Below are positions 7,053-14,726 of a stretch of 28,709 bases of DNA, one piece after another. Within the stretch, counting starts at the first letter, position 1, and the number at the start of each line of letters is the position of its first letter. This stretch comes from an uncultured Parabacteroides sp. (GTDB lineage Bacteria; Bacteroidota; Bacteroidia; Bacteroidales; Tannerellaceae). The DNA is taken from the NCBI GenBank assembly GCA_900552465.1, contig URZO01000053.1:1-28709 (forward strand), read 5' to 3'. The translations under genes were made by a program, and so were the position numbers. The notes below the pieces were generated by a model, which searched no databases, was not told the origin of the DNA, and was given only the letters and a program-made list of their open reading frames with translations.

Positions 7053-9488
7053 TTATCGAATGTTTGCGATCGAAATAATGTCGGCGAATACGCCTGCCGC
7101 CGTTACGTCGGCACCGGCTCCATATCCTTTGATGATCATGGGATATTCGTGATACCGTTCGGTGGAGATCATGATGATGTTGTTGCTGCCTTCCAGTTCA
7201 TAGAACGGGTGGTGGGCATCTACTTCCTGCAAGCCGACTTCACATGCTCCGTTTTCCATTTTGGCAACGAAGCGGAAACGTTTGTCTTCTGTTTCTAATT
7301 GCTGGCGCTTGTCTTCAAATTCGGCATCCAGTTTCTGTATGTTCCGCCAGAAATCATCGAGCGTACCTTCAAAGTATTTGTCCGGGATGAAAAGATGACG
7401 CTGCACGTCTTCCTCTTCTACCTTGTAACCGGCTTCACGTGTCAGGATGACCAGTTTACGGATTACGTCTTTTCCACTCAGGTCGATACGGGGGTCCGGC
7501 TCGGAATATCCTTCTTCCTTGGCCATCATGATCGCTTTACTGAAAGGGATATCGGCGCTCAGGGTATTGAATATGTAGTTGAGTGTGCCGGAAAGGACTG
7601 CTTCCAGCTTCAGAATGTGGTCACCGCTATTGATCAGGTCATTCATCGTATTGATGATCGGCAGCCCGGCTCCTACATTCGTTTCGAACAGGAACTTGAC
7701 CCCACGGTGGCGGGCCGTTTCTTTCAGGCTGGTATAATTAGTATAGGAAGAAGAAGCGGCGATTTTATTCGCGGCAACAACAGAAACGTTGTTATTCAGC
7801 AATTCCTCATAAAGATCGGATACAGCCTGGTTTGCCGTACAATCCACAAAAACCGAATTAAAGATATTCATTTTCAGAATTTCTTCTTTCAGATGCTCAG
7901 GTGAACTTGCTTCTCCGTTCTTTTTCAGTTCGTCGATACAAGTCTCCAAGTTCAGCCCTTCGCGGCTGAAAAGGACGTGTTTGCTGTTCGCTATTCCGAC
8001 TACATTCAGCTTCAAACCGTTCTGCATGAGCTTCGGTTGCTGGATGCGGATTTGCTCCAACAGATTGCCGCCGACTGTGCCGACACCTGCGATGAAGAGG
8101 TTCAGTACTTTATATTCCGACAGGAAAAAGGAGTCATGAATGGAGTTTAACGCCTTTCTCAGATATTTCAGCTTGATAACGAACGAGATATTCGTCTCGG
8201 ACGCACCTTGTGCACAAGCAATCACGCTGATACCGGCTCTTCCGAGCGTGCCGAACAGCTTGCCGGCGATACCCGGTGTCCGTTTCATGTTCTCACCGAC
8301 AATGGCGACAGTCGCCAGGTCCTTTTCGGCTACGGTGTCACTCATGTCACCTTGTGCACGTTCGAGGGCGAATTCTTCGTCCAGCACCTTGACTGCCAGA
8401 TCGGCATCTGCGTTACGGACAGCGAATGTCGTATTGTTTTCCGAACTGGCCTGCGAAACCATAAACACGCTGATACCATTCTTGGCCAAAGTCTTGAATA
8501 TGCGGTAGTTTACGCCGATTACGCCAACCATGCCCAGCCCCTGTACTGTGATCAGACAGGTGTCGTTGATAGAGGAGATCCCTTTGATCAGCGCTTTGCC
8601 TTCATCCTTTATTCTCTCTTTGGAAATATAAGTTCCGCGAGCCGTCGGGTTGAACGTGTTCAGAATGCGGATCGGAATATTCTTATGGTAAACCGGGTAG
8701 ATCGTAGGCGGATAAATCACCTTTGCACCGAAGTTACAAAGTTCCATCGCTTCGGTAAACGTCAACCGGTCGATAACGTAGGCCGAGCTGATCACACGCG
8801 GGTCGGCAGTCATAAAACCGTCGACATCCGTCCATATTTCAAGCCGTCGGGCATCTAATGCCGTTGCCAGGATGGATGCGGTATAGTCGGAGCCTCCACG
8901 ACCCAGGTTTGTCACTTCTCCTTCTGCGCTGGTCGAGATGAAGCCGGGAACCAGCGATACTTTAGGAAGCGGGTTGAAGGTTTCTTTGATCAGTTTGTTC
9001 GTCAGGTCAAAGTCTACGATATGTTTGTTAAACTGTTTGACGGTCTTGATAAACTTGCGTGAATCGAACAACTTAGCTTCGTTTATCACATTCGATACGA
9101 TCAGGGATGAGATACGTTCACCATAACTGACAATCGTATCGGACGTCTTGGCAGACAGATCATTAATCAGGTACACACCTTTGTAAATATTCCCCAGCTC
9201 ATCCAGCAGAGCCATCACCTGTTTCTGGACTTCGATCCGTCTGGCTTTATCAGGAATAACCCCTTCTATGACATCCAGATGGCGGGTAACGATTTCAGAA
9301 AACTCTCTTTCATATCCTACATCGCCGTTTGTTGCCATCGAAGCTGTGTTCAGCAGCTTGTCTGTAATACCTCCGAGGGCGGATACGACAACGATTACGG
9401 GCTCTTCAATAGCCTCCACTATTTTCTTCACGCTCAGGATACTATTCACGGAACCTACGGACGTTCCGCCGAATTTCAATACTTTCAT
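7053..9488 (-). CDS. thrA: Bifunctional aspartokinase I / homoserine dehydrogenase
   Basis: The fused enzyme catalyses the first and third steps of the aspartate pathway. From the ATG at 9488 it has 811 residues, close to E. coli ThrA (820). The aspartokinase part opens with MKVLKFGGTSVG and includes GRGGSDYTA and WTDVDGFMTADPR. Two ACT domains follow (about 310-455; e.g. VQGLGMVGVIG and VAIVGENMKRTPG), usually the site of threonine feedback. The homoserine dehydrogenase part begins with the nucleotide loop IAGVGTVGGNLL and contains NKIAAS, NVGAGLPIIN and EPDPRIDLSGKDVIRKL with the catalytic lysine region. A TTG 13 codons upstream is in frame but has no support. The gene is first in thrA-apgM-thrC and is preceded by a Thr-rich leader and attenuator-like hairpin. 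Confidence 0.96.
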   Translation of the reverse strand: MKVLKFGGTSVGSVNSILSVKKIVEAIEEPVIVVVSALGGITDKLLNTASMATNGDVGYEREFSEIVTRHLDVIEGVIPDKARRIEVQKQVMALLDELGNIYKGVYLINDLSAKTSDTIVSYGERISSLIVSNVINEAKLFDSRKFIKTVKQFNKHIVDFDLTNKLIKETFNPLPKVSLVPGFISTSAEGEVTNLGRGGSDYTASILATALDARRLEIWTDVDGFMTADPRVISSAYVIDRLTFTEAMELCNFGAKVIYPPTIYPVYHKNIPIRILNTFNPTARGTYISKERIKDEGKALIKGISSINDTCLITVQGLGMVGVIGVNYRIFKTLAKNGISVFMVSQASSENNTTFAVRNADADLAVKVLDEEFALERAQGDMSDTVAEKDLATVAIVGENMKRTPGIAGKLFGTLGRAGISVIACAQGASETNISFVIKLKYLRKALNSIHDSFFLSEYKVLNLFIAGVGTVGGNLLEQIRIQQPKLMQNGLKLNVVGIANSKHVLFSREGLNLETCIDELKKNGEASSPEHLKEEILKMNIFNSVFVDCTANQAVSDLYEELLNNNVSVVAANKIAASSSYTNYTSLKETARHRGVKFLFETNVGAGLPIINTMNDLINSGDHILKLEAVLSGTLNYIFNTLSADIPFSKAIMMAKEEGYSEPDPRIDLSGKDVIRKLVILTREAGYKVEEEDVQRHLFIPDKYFEGTLDDFWRNIQKLDAEFEDKRQQLETEDKRFRFVAKMENGACEVGLQEVDAHHPFYELEGSNNIIMISTERYHEYPMIIKGYGAGADVTAAGVFADIISIANIR

Positions 9489-9572
9489 CGATATGTATTT
9501 ATTAAGTTGACAGTTGACAAGCGACAATGCCGTCTTGCGAATGCCAGTTATTTACTAATAATTGATTGATTT

Positions 9573-9635
9573 GAAAAAAGAAATGAATGCAATATGAGAA
9601 TTGCAACAAAGCGGGACGTGGTCTCCGCACTTGTT
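9573..9635 (-). terminator. Candidate thr attenuator hairpin and U-rich tract
   Basis: In the RNA read from the minus strand, 9635-9605 folds into a 13-bp stem (arms AACAAG-GCGG-GAC and GTC-CCGCTTTGTT, one bulged U, one bulged A, one G-U) with loop CAC. Immediately after, TGCAAT (9605-9600) and ATTGCA (9593-9588) form a small second hairpin, followed by a U-rich run to 9573. It lies 12 bases after the Thr-rich leader stop and about 85 bases before thrA, as expected of an attenuator. GGTTT (9654-9650) could pair with AGACC (9624-9620) inside the stem and act as a competing antiterminator. The pairing is seen; the regulation is inferred. Confidence 0.6.
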
Positions 9636-9647
9636 TATTTGTATATG

Positions 9648-9710
9648 CTAAACCCCCCAAGGGGTCATTGTCAGTGCCCAGGTATGATATGTAAAACCTG
9701 TTAATGTCAT
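9648..9710 (-). CDS. Threonine operon leader peptide
   Basis: A 20-codon frame on the minus strand, MTLTGFTYHTWALTMTPWGV, begins at 9710 and stops with TAG at 9648. Six residues are threonine (positions 2, 4, 7, 10, 14, 16), far above chance, and it sits about 160 bases before thrA behind a plausible promoter. This is the classical form of a leader peptide whose translation senses charged tRNA-Thr. Unlike the E. coli thr leader it has no isoleucine codons, so threonine alone would be sensed. CAGGT (9700-9696) and ACCTG (9683-9679) can pair within the reading frame, and ACCCC/GGGGT (9665-9652) form a second short hairpin covering its end. Thr attenuators have been predicted in Bacteroidetes before, but this instance was found by reading the frame. 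Confidence 0.8.
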   Translation of the reverse strand: MTLTGFTYHTWALTMTPWGV

Positions 9711-9743
9711 TTGCGATTTCTCTTGTGTTTATTTTTACGTCGG

Positions 9744-9772
9744 CAATATTACGCATTATTTTTCAAATGCAA
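9744..9772 (-). promoter_or_regulatory. Probable promoter of the threonine operon
   Basis: On the minus strand a TTG (9772-9770) is followed after 18 bases by TAATATTG (9751-9744), which matches TAnnTTTG in seven of eight positions. The start point would be near 9736, giving about 25 bases before the leader peptide ATG at 9710. Confidence 0.5.
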
Positions 9773-9777
9773 GCATT

Positions 9778-9940
9778 TTTTTGTTAGAAAGTTGAAAATT
9801 GACAGATAAAAGTTCGATATCGCGCCAAAACGAACAATGTCATCCTGTCAAGGGCTGACTTATGGAGGTTTGGGGATATACATCCTTTCGTTTGTTTTTT
9901 CTTATCTCTTTTATAATTGTGGTATAAGGATTTCTGTAAA
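9778..9940. other. Divergent intergenic spacer, no gene seen
   Basis: This AT-rich stretch separates the thr operon promoter from the promoter of the TPR-AraC regulator. I find no credible coding frame or RNA gene. The only structure is a weak 5-bp GTTCG/CGAAC repeat near 9812-9834. It may hold upstream regulatory sites for either side. Confidence 0.5.
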
Positions 9941-9945
9941 ATTCG

Positions 9946-9953
9946 TATATTTG
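9946..9953 (+). promoter_or_regulatory. -7 box of the TPR-AraC regulator gene
   Basis: TATATTTG fits TAnnTTTG and lies 30 bases before the ATG at 9984. A TTG at 9917-9919 is 26 bases upstream, further than usual. Confidence 0.5.
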
Positions 9954-9983
9954 TCTACTTAAATAATACTAAATAAAGATGCG

Positions 9984-11696
9984 ATGAGAAAACACTTTAC
10001 CCTATTTACCTTTCTCCTCATTCTATGTCTGTTTTCATTTTTTTGCGGAGCGAAGGGGCAAAGCCTGGCTTCGGCGGATTCTTTACGCCATCGGGCCGAA
10101 GTTGCAACAGGAAGGGAAAGATATACTTTGTTGATGCGTATTGCCATGTCGAGCAATGATATAGCCGATTGGAATGCGACGGTTGACGATGCTGTCTCCC
10201 GGTGCGATACTCCGGCAATTTGCCAATCGCGCCTGAACCGGATGCAGTGTCTTTTCAATTTCTATTCTGCCGATTCGGCGATTGTCGAGGCGCAGGAGTG
10301 CCTTCCTTTTATATTGGAGGCAAAACAATACAGTTTTTATTTTTCCGCTTACAGCACCTATATATCCGGACTGTTTAAGCTAAGACGGTTCGACGAAGCC
10401 AAAGAAGAGGCTGTCGTTATGTACGAGACGGCGCAACGGATCAATCAGCCGGTAGGTATGGCTATGGCTTTGCAAGTGCAGGGAAGCATGTATTATAAAT
10501 TAGGATTATACGAACAGGCGCTCGTGACCCTTGAAAAAGGTCTTGCAGTATGTCCTTCTTACAAGGAGGGGAAGAACCAGGTCCTCTATATCTCGGCTGT
10601 GTTATATGAATGGTTATTTATGACGGCATTGAAAATGGATGATGTCGGGAGGATAAATCACTATGCCGGGAATTATGCTACACTTGTCAAGTGGAGGGAA
10701 GAGCATGAGAAGCCGGATCCTACCGGCCATTACCCAGTCACTGCCCGTGCACTACAGGCTTTATCTTTATTGAAGGATGGGCAAAAACAGGAGGCGAAAC
10801 GCTTGTTGGATGAGGCGGTTTCATTTATCCGTCCCCGGATTCCGGCAAATGCTTATGAGCATTTCTACGAAGCCCGTTGTGCTTTGCGGCAAGCGGAAGG
10901 GGATTATCGGGGGGCGGCCAAAGATATAGATGTTTTATTGGCTGCGCATGAAGACGACCTCTCTTTTTATATGGACGACTTGTTGAGGAAAGCGGAACTA
11001 TTGGCCCATTCCGGCGAACCCTGGTCTTGCGTACCGTACTATAAGGCTTATATACAAGCAAAAGATTCGGTAAATCGTTTGGATGTCGCTGTGCGGATGG
11101 ACCAACTGCGAACTCTTTATGAGGTAGACCGACTGAACCGTGAAAAGAGAAGCGCCCGGATATGGATGACCACTGCCTTTGCCGGTTGCTTGCTGTTACT
11201 TTTACTGCTCTCTGGTAACATTGTTTACTCCCGGCGTCTGAAAGCAAAAAACCAGGTACTTTACCGTCGTATCCAGGAAAGGCTTCAACAGGAAAATAAA
11301 GTGGCCGAAACTATCAGGCAGATTCCTGAGGGTGATCTCTCCCGGGAATTACGCTTATTCATAAGTCTGAACGAATTGCTGGAAAATGAAAAGCTTTTCA
11401 CCTCTCCTTCCCTCAATAGGGATGAACTGGCGAAACGCTTGGGGACCAACCGTACCTACTTGATGGAGGCCGTACGTGCTTACGGCGGCAACATGACGGT
11501 CGGGGAGTTTCTCAATGATTTCCGCCTGAAACATGCCGCCGGATTACTTGCCCAACTCTCCGGTCTTTCGATCGACCGGATCTGTTACGATTCGGGATTT
11601 GCCTCCCGTTCGGTTTTTTATCGTCTTTTCCGGCAAAGCTATGGTATGTCGCCTACCGAATACAGAAAACTTTCGGAAGAAAATAAGGAAGGTTAA
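9984..11696 (+). CDS. Membrane-spanning TPR / AraC-type transcriptional regulator
   Basis: The 570-residue protein has an N-terminal signal sequence (about 1-26), a long helical region with TPR-like units (about 30-380; e.g. SMYYKLGLYEQALVTLEKGLA), one membrane helix (about 393-416), a short basic linker, and a C-terminal AraC DNA-binding domain (about 470-565). The second helix-turn-helix carries the family signature GFASRSVFYRLFRQSYGMSPTEYR. The likely topology is periplasmic TPR sensor with cytoplasmic DNA-binding end, a one-component type common in Bacteroidetes. It lies 120 bases before two GLUG lipoprotein genes on the same strand and is probably their regulator; paired direct repeats occur in the gap. 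The signal and DNA target are not known. An ATG 5 bases upstream is out of frame. Confidence 0.87.
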   Translation: MRKHFTLFTFLLILCLFSFFCGAKGQSLASADSLRHRAEVATGRERYTLLMRIAMSSNDIADWNATVDDAVSRCDTPAICQSRLNRMQCLFNFYSADSAIVEAQECLPFILEAKQYSFYFSAYSTYISGLFKLRRFDEAKEEAVVMYETAQRINQPVGMAMALQVQGSMYYKLGLYEQALVTLEKGLAVCPSYKEGKNQVLYISAVLYEWLFMTALKMDDVGRINHYAGNYATLVKWREEHEKPDPTGHYPVTARALQALSLLKDGQKQEAKRLLDEAVSFIRPRIPANAYEHFYEARCALRQAEGDYRGAAKDIDVLLAAHEDDLSFYMDDLLRKAELLAHSGEPWSCVPYYKAYIQAKDSVNRLDVAVRMDQLRTLYEVDRLNREKRSARIWMTTAFAGCLLLLLLLSGNIVYSRRLKAKNQVLYRRIQERLQQENKVAETIRQIPEGDLSRELRLFISLNELLENEKLFTSPSLNRDELAKRLGTNRTYLMEAVRAYGGNMTVGEFLNDFRLKHAAGLLAQLSGLSIDRICYDSGFASRSVFYRLFRQSYGMSPTEYRKLSEENKEG

Positions 11697-11724
11697 ATAT
11701 TTAAACATCAGCCTTTTGCTTTAT

Positions 11725-11762
11725 ACGGACAAAAGTTTTGCGCCACACGGACACCTGTTAAG
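11725..11762 (+). promoter_or_regulatory. Candidate AraC-type operator (two direct repeats, 22-bp period)
   Basis: Two 16-base direct repeats of the form ACGGACAnnnGTTnnG lie at 11725-11740 and 11747-11762, exactly 22 bp apart, about two helical turns. AraC-family proteins typically bind two direct half-sites spaced 21-22 bp. A weaker third copy of the core (AGGACA) occurs at 11781-11786. Two 10-base TAAATATTTA palindromes at 11694-11703 and 11764-11773 flank the pair. The repeats lie between the regulator gene and the lipoprotein it probably controls. Confidence 0.55.
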
Positions 11763-11801
11763 GTAAATATTTACACATTTAGGACAAACTTAGTAAATCC
11801 T

Positions 11802-11809
11802 AATATTTG
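11802..11809 (+). promoter_or_regulatory. Possible -7 box before the first GLUG lipoprotein
   Basis: AATATTTG matches TAnnTTTG in seven of eight positions, but it lies only 7 bases before the ATG at 11817, so the RNA would be nearly leaderless. The real promoter may lie elsewhere in 11763-11810. Confidence 0.25.
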
Positions 11810-11816
11810 TATGTGT

Positions 11817-14714
11817 ATGAAGACAAACTGCTTTTATCTGTTACTCTTTCTTTTTGTCCTGTCCGGTTGCTCGGATCGTGATGTTATAACACCCGAAACA
11901 CCTCCGACTTCCGGGGACGTTTATGAGGGGCCGCAAGACCAGGTCACTTTCTCGAACGAGACGGAGGATTTCTCGTACGGCGAACTCACTTTTTATTTCA
12001 AGACACCCGACGGTAGCATCATCCATAGGAATGCCAAACACCAGCGGTTTTCCGGTGTATCCCATTTTTCAATGGAAAGAGGTTTGAAAGAGGGTAAATA
12101 TCTACTGCTGTATCTCGAATATACAGTAAAATCGGAATGCCCGGATATTAACGGGTTAAAACGGAAATTTGGCTTATGTTGTAAATTGAATGTGACGAAA
12201 GAAGGTATCCAGTTGGAAAGCACATACGCCGGCAATGCTAAACTATTCGGCAGTGGAACCCAGGACGATCCGTATCTGATCAGCAGCTCTGAGGATCTGA
12301 CTAAAATCAGATATGCTATCCAGAATGGCGTGATTACTTCGTCTTCCTGCTTCTCTCAGGTACACGATATTAATATGGATGACTATAACAAACAGTGTGG
12401 TTGGGAAGGCAATTGGTACCAGATAGGACAGAGCAGCACTCATCCGTTTACCGGCTATTATTTCGGAAATGGATATAAAATCCTGAATCTAACCATGTCT
12501 GACCAGAATAAAGTCGGTGCCAGTTTGTTCGGATACATAGACAAGGCAGCTATCATGGACCTGGAGATATATCACGCCAATATCACCGGTCTTAGCGCCG
12601 TGTCGGCCATAGCCGGCGCGGTCGTTACATCGGGAAGTGGACGCGATGCTTCCTTTATAAAAGGATGTAAGGTGACTACGTCAGTGATAGCAGGTCGCCA
12701 GAAAGATGGTCTGGCCGTTGGTGGAATTGTCGGTTGTGTAGATCCTGATGTGAAGCTGTGGATAGATTCCTGTAGCGTAGAAACGACCTACTTGTCCGGC
12801 GCTATCGCTGTAGGCGGTATCCTGGGAGGCGCCAACCTGAGGTCGGCCACGCAAATTACAAACTCGCACAACTCGAATGGCACTGTTGATGCTTTATATA
12901 CAAATGCCGGTGGAATAGTCGGTTATGCAGACTCTTTGTATGTCTATCTTTGTACTAACAGTTCGAGTGTTACAGGTTATAAGGTAGAAAATGGTAAACC
13001 GGCTGGTGTTCCTTCTACCTCTCTTCTTAACCTCGGTACAGGAGGTATTGTGGGCGGAAGCGGGATCAGTACGATTATTACCTGCAGCAATGAAGGAAAG
13101 GTGTCTGGCTATAGAGGGGTCGGAGGAATCCTGGGCAGCACATTAGTGTCAGTCAATCCGGAGGCCAGCTATAACAATACGTTCGTCGGATATTGCTCTA
13201 ACAAGGGAACTGTCAAAGGTGATAGCTATGTCGGAGGTCTGTGTGGCGAGGCACAATTAGCTGTGTATAAATCGTATAATGATGGATCTGTCGAGGCTGC
13301 GAATGAATATGCCGGAGGTATAATAGGGATGACCCCATTGTCTACGATTTCCAACTCGGTCAACTTTGCGCCCGTATCTGCATCCGGCTATGCCGGTGGA
13401 ATGAGCGGCATGATGGTGACTGGTTCCCTGGCTTTGGATGTAAACATGGGACCGGTGTCTGTCAAGGGGAGCCATGTCGGAGGTATGATCGGTATCGGTG
13501 GAAGTTGTCTGGCTGTGAACTATTGTGCCAACTTTGCCAATCTCTCCGGAAATACGCGTCTCGGCGGCATCATCGGAGAAGTCGGAGATAAAAGGGTGTG
13601 GACTACGAGGGATAAAATTTCTGCCATATTTGCATCTGCTGAGTTTTTAGTCTCGGTCGCAGGTGTTATACCTATTCCCGGTTTTGTAGGGAAAAGCGGA
13701 AAGGCTATTATCGAGGCTGTATTCACCACACACGATCTTGTGATGACAGCTGTCAATTATTTTACCCTGGAGCACGAATTTAAGCATCTGCTCGACCCCA
13801 TAGAACGGAAAGTCTTTTCAAACACGCTAAGCGGGTTAATGGCTATGGGAATGGAGACGCTGGAGTCGGATATGGACCAATTGCTGGTCAGTAGACTCTC
13901 GGTTTCTTTTAAGGATAAAGATCTGCGGAGAGATGAGATGATCAACGCATTTATGAAGAACAGGGACGATGTTGTAAAATGGTATGAAACAGGTTCCAAC
14001 CACGAGATCTATCGTGATGCTATGAATTACAAAAGAGATACGCGCTACGAACATCTCTTGAAGCGGAAACAGGTCGAATCGATTGCCCATTCCCTGGTGG
14101 ATGGCGTATGTTTCTATGCTGGAACAGTTGCGATGGTGGTGGGGATGGTTGCCACGCCTGCAACCGGTGGGCTCAGCCTGGTGTTCTCGGCGGCGGGAGT
14201 TGTTATTAGCGGAGTCGGGTATGCTAATTCGATGATCGCCCTGGCAGATGATTTTGCCGAGAATGCAGTGGTGGTCACCCAATGTGTCAGCTTCGGAAAC
14301 ATGAATGTTACCAGTTCAGAAAAGTATAACGGCGGCCTTGTCGGAGAACTGGCGCAAAACTGCCTTGTCTCGGATTGTCTGAACGGTAGTGACGGCTATG
14401 CGGGCGGGGCGCTTGTCGGACATCCGGAGAGAGTTGCCGAACTGAAGAACTGCTTGAACATCGGTTATGGTTGGCCTAATATGGCCTATAATGACGCTCA
14501 GGGTAGCCGATATGTGAATCTTTATTACTGGAATGCCTTTCCCCCGAGTCATGAATATCCTGAATATCAAGGTTTGATATTAAATCAGCTGAATAGGAAG
14601 AGTAGTTATAGCGGTTGGGATTTCAGCGTACGTTGGTCGTTACCTGATACAAACATCGGCAGTTTCCCTGTTCCCTACCAGTCTGAGATGCAATATGAGA
14701 AACCTAAACAATAA
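11817..14714 (+). CDS. GLUG-repeat lipoprotein with a large helical-looking insertion
   Basis: The 965-residue protein (MKTNCFYLLLFL start) has a lipoprotein signal ending at Cys18 (VLSGC) and an acidic SDRD after it, compatible with surface export in Bacteroidetes. A strand-rich N-terminal domain (about 40-140) leads into GSGTQDDPYLISSSEDL, which opens a repeat region. Ten GGIxG-type GLUG units (about 250-590; e.g. GGIVGCV, GGILGGA, GGIIGEV) probably form a beta-solenoid. A segment of about 230 residues (593-821) then interrupts the repeats; it lacks GLUG motifs, is charged and helical in the middle, and has hydrophobic Gly/Ala-rich stretches at 603-625 and 759-810. Two more repeats (GGLVGEL, GGALVGH) and a typical C-terminal cap follow. 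An ATG two codons upstream (11811) is possible. It is paralogous to the next gene. Adhesion or matrix binding is a guess. Confidence 0.82.
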   Translation: MKTNCFYLLLFLFVLSGCSDRDVITPETPPTSGDVYEGPQDQVTFSNETEDFSYGELTFYFKTPDGSIIHRNAKHQRFSGVSHFSMERGLKEGKYLLLYLEYTVKSECPDINGLKRKFGLCCKLNVTKEGIQLESTYAGNAKLFGSGTQDDPYLISSSEDLTKIRYAIQNGVITSSSCFSQVHDINMDDYNKQCGWEGNWYQIGQSSTHPFTGYYFGNGYKILNLTMSDQNKVGASLFGYIDKAAIMDLEIYHANITGLSAVSAIAGAVVTSGSGRDASFIKGCKVTTSVIAGRQKDGLAVGGIVGCVDPDVKLWIDSCSVETTYLSGAIAVGGILGGANLRSATQITNSHNSNGTVDALYTNAGGIVGYADSLYVYLCTNSSSVTGYKVENGKPAGVPSTSLLNLGTGGIVGGSGISTIITCSNEGKVSGYRGVGGILGSTLVSVNPEASYNNTFVGYCSNKGTVKGDSYVGGLCGEAQLAVYKSYNDGSVEAANEYAGGIIGMTPLSTISNSVNFAPVSASGYAGGMSGMMVTGSLALDVNMGPVSVKGSHVGGMIGIGGSCLAVNYCANFANLSGNTRLGGIIGEVGDKRVWTTRDKISAIFASAEFLVSVAGVIPIPGFVGKSGKAIIEAVFTTHDLVMTAVNYFTLEHEFKHLLDPIERKVFSNTLSGLMAMGMETLESDMDQLLVSRLSVSFKDKDLRRDEMINAFMKNRDDVVKWYETGSNHEIYRDAMNYKRDTRYEHLLKRKQVESIAHSLVDGVCFYAGTVAMVVGMVATPATGGLSLVFSAAGVVISGVGYANSMIALADDFAENAVVVTQCVSFGNMNVTSSEKYNGGLVGELAQNCLVSDCLNGSDGYAGGALVGHPERVAELKNCLNIGYGWPNMAYNDAQGSRYVNLYYWNAFPPSHEYPEYQGLILNQLNRKSSYSGWDFSVRWSLPDTNIGSFPVPYQSEMQYEKPKQ

Positions 14715-14726
14715 AAACAATCGTAT

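Noticed and set aside
9505..9519. Tandem TTGACA resembling sigma-70 -35 boxes
   Set aside because: Bacteroidetes primary promoters use TTG/TAnnTTTG elements, and the copies are in the 5' untranslated part of the thr operon with no matching -10.
9489..9527. Extended thrA start at an in-frame TTG (13 extra residues)
   Set aside because: The extra residues have no family support, and the ATG at 9488 gives the invariant KVLKFGGTSVG opening. A tandem GTTGACA repeat at 9506-9518 explains the odd sequence better.
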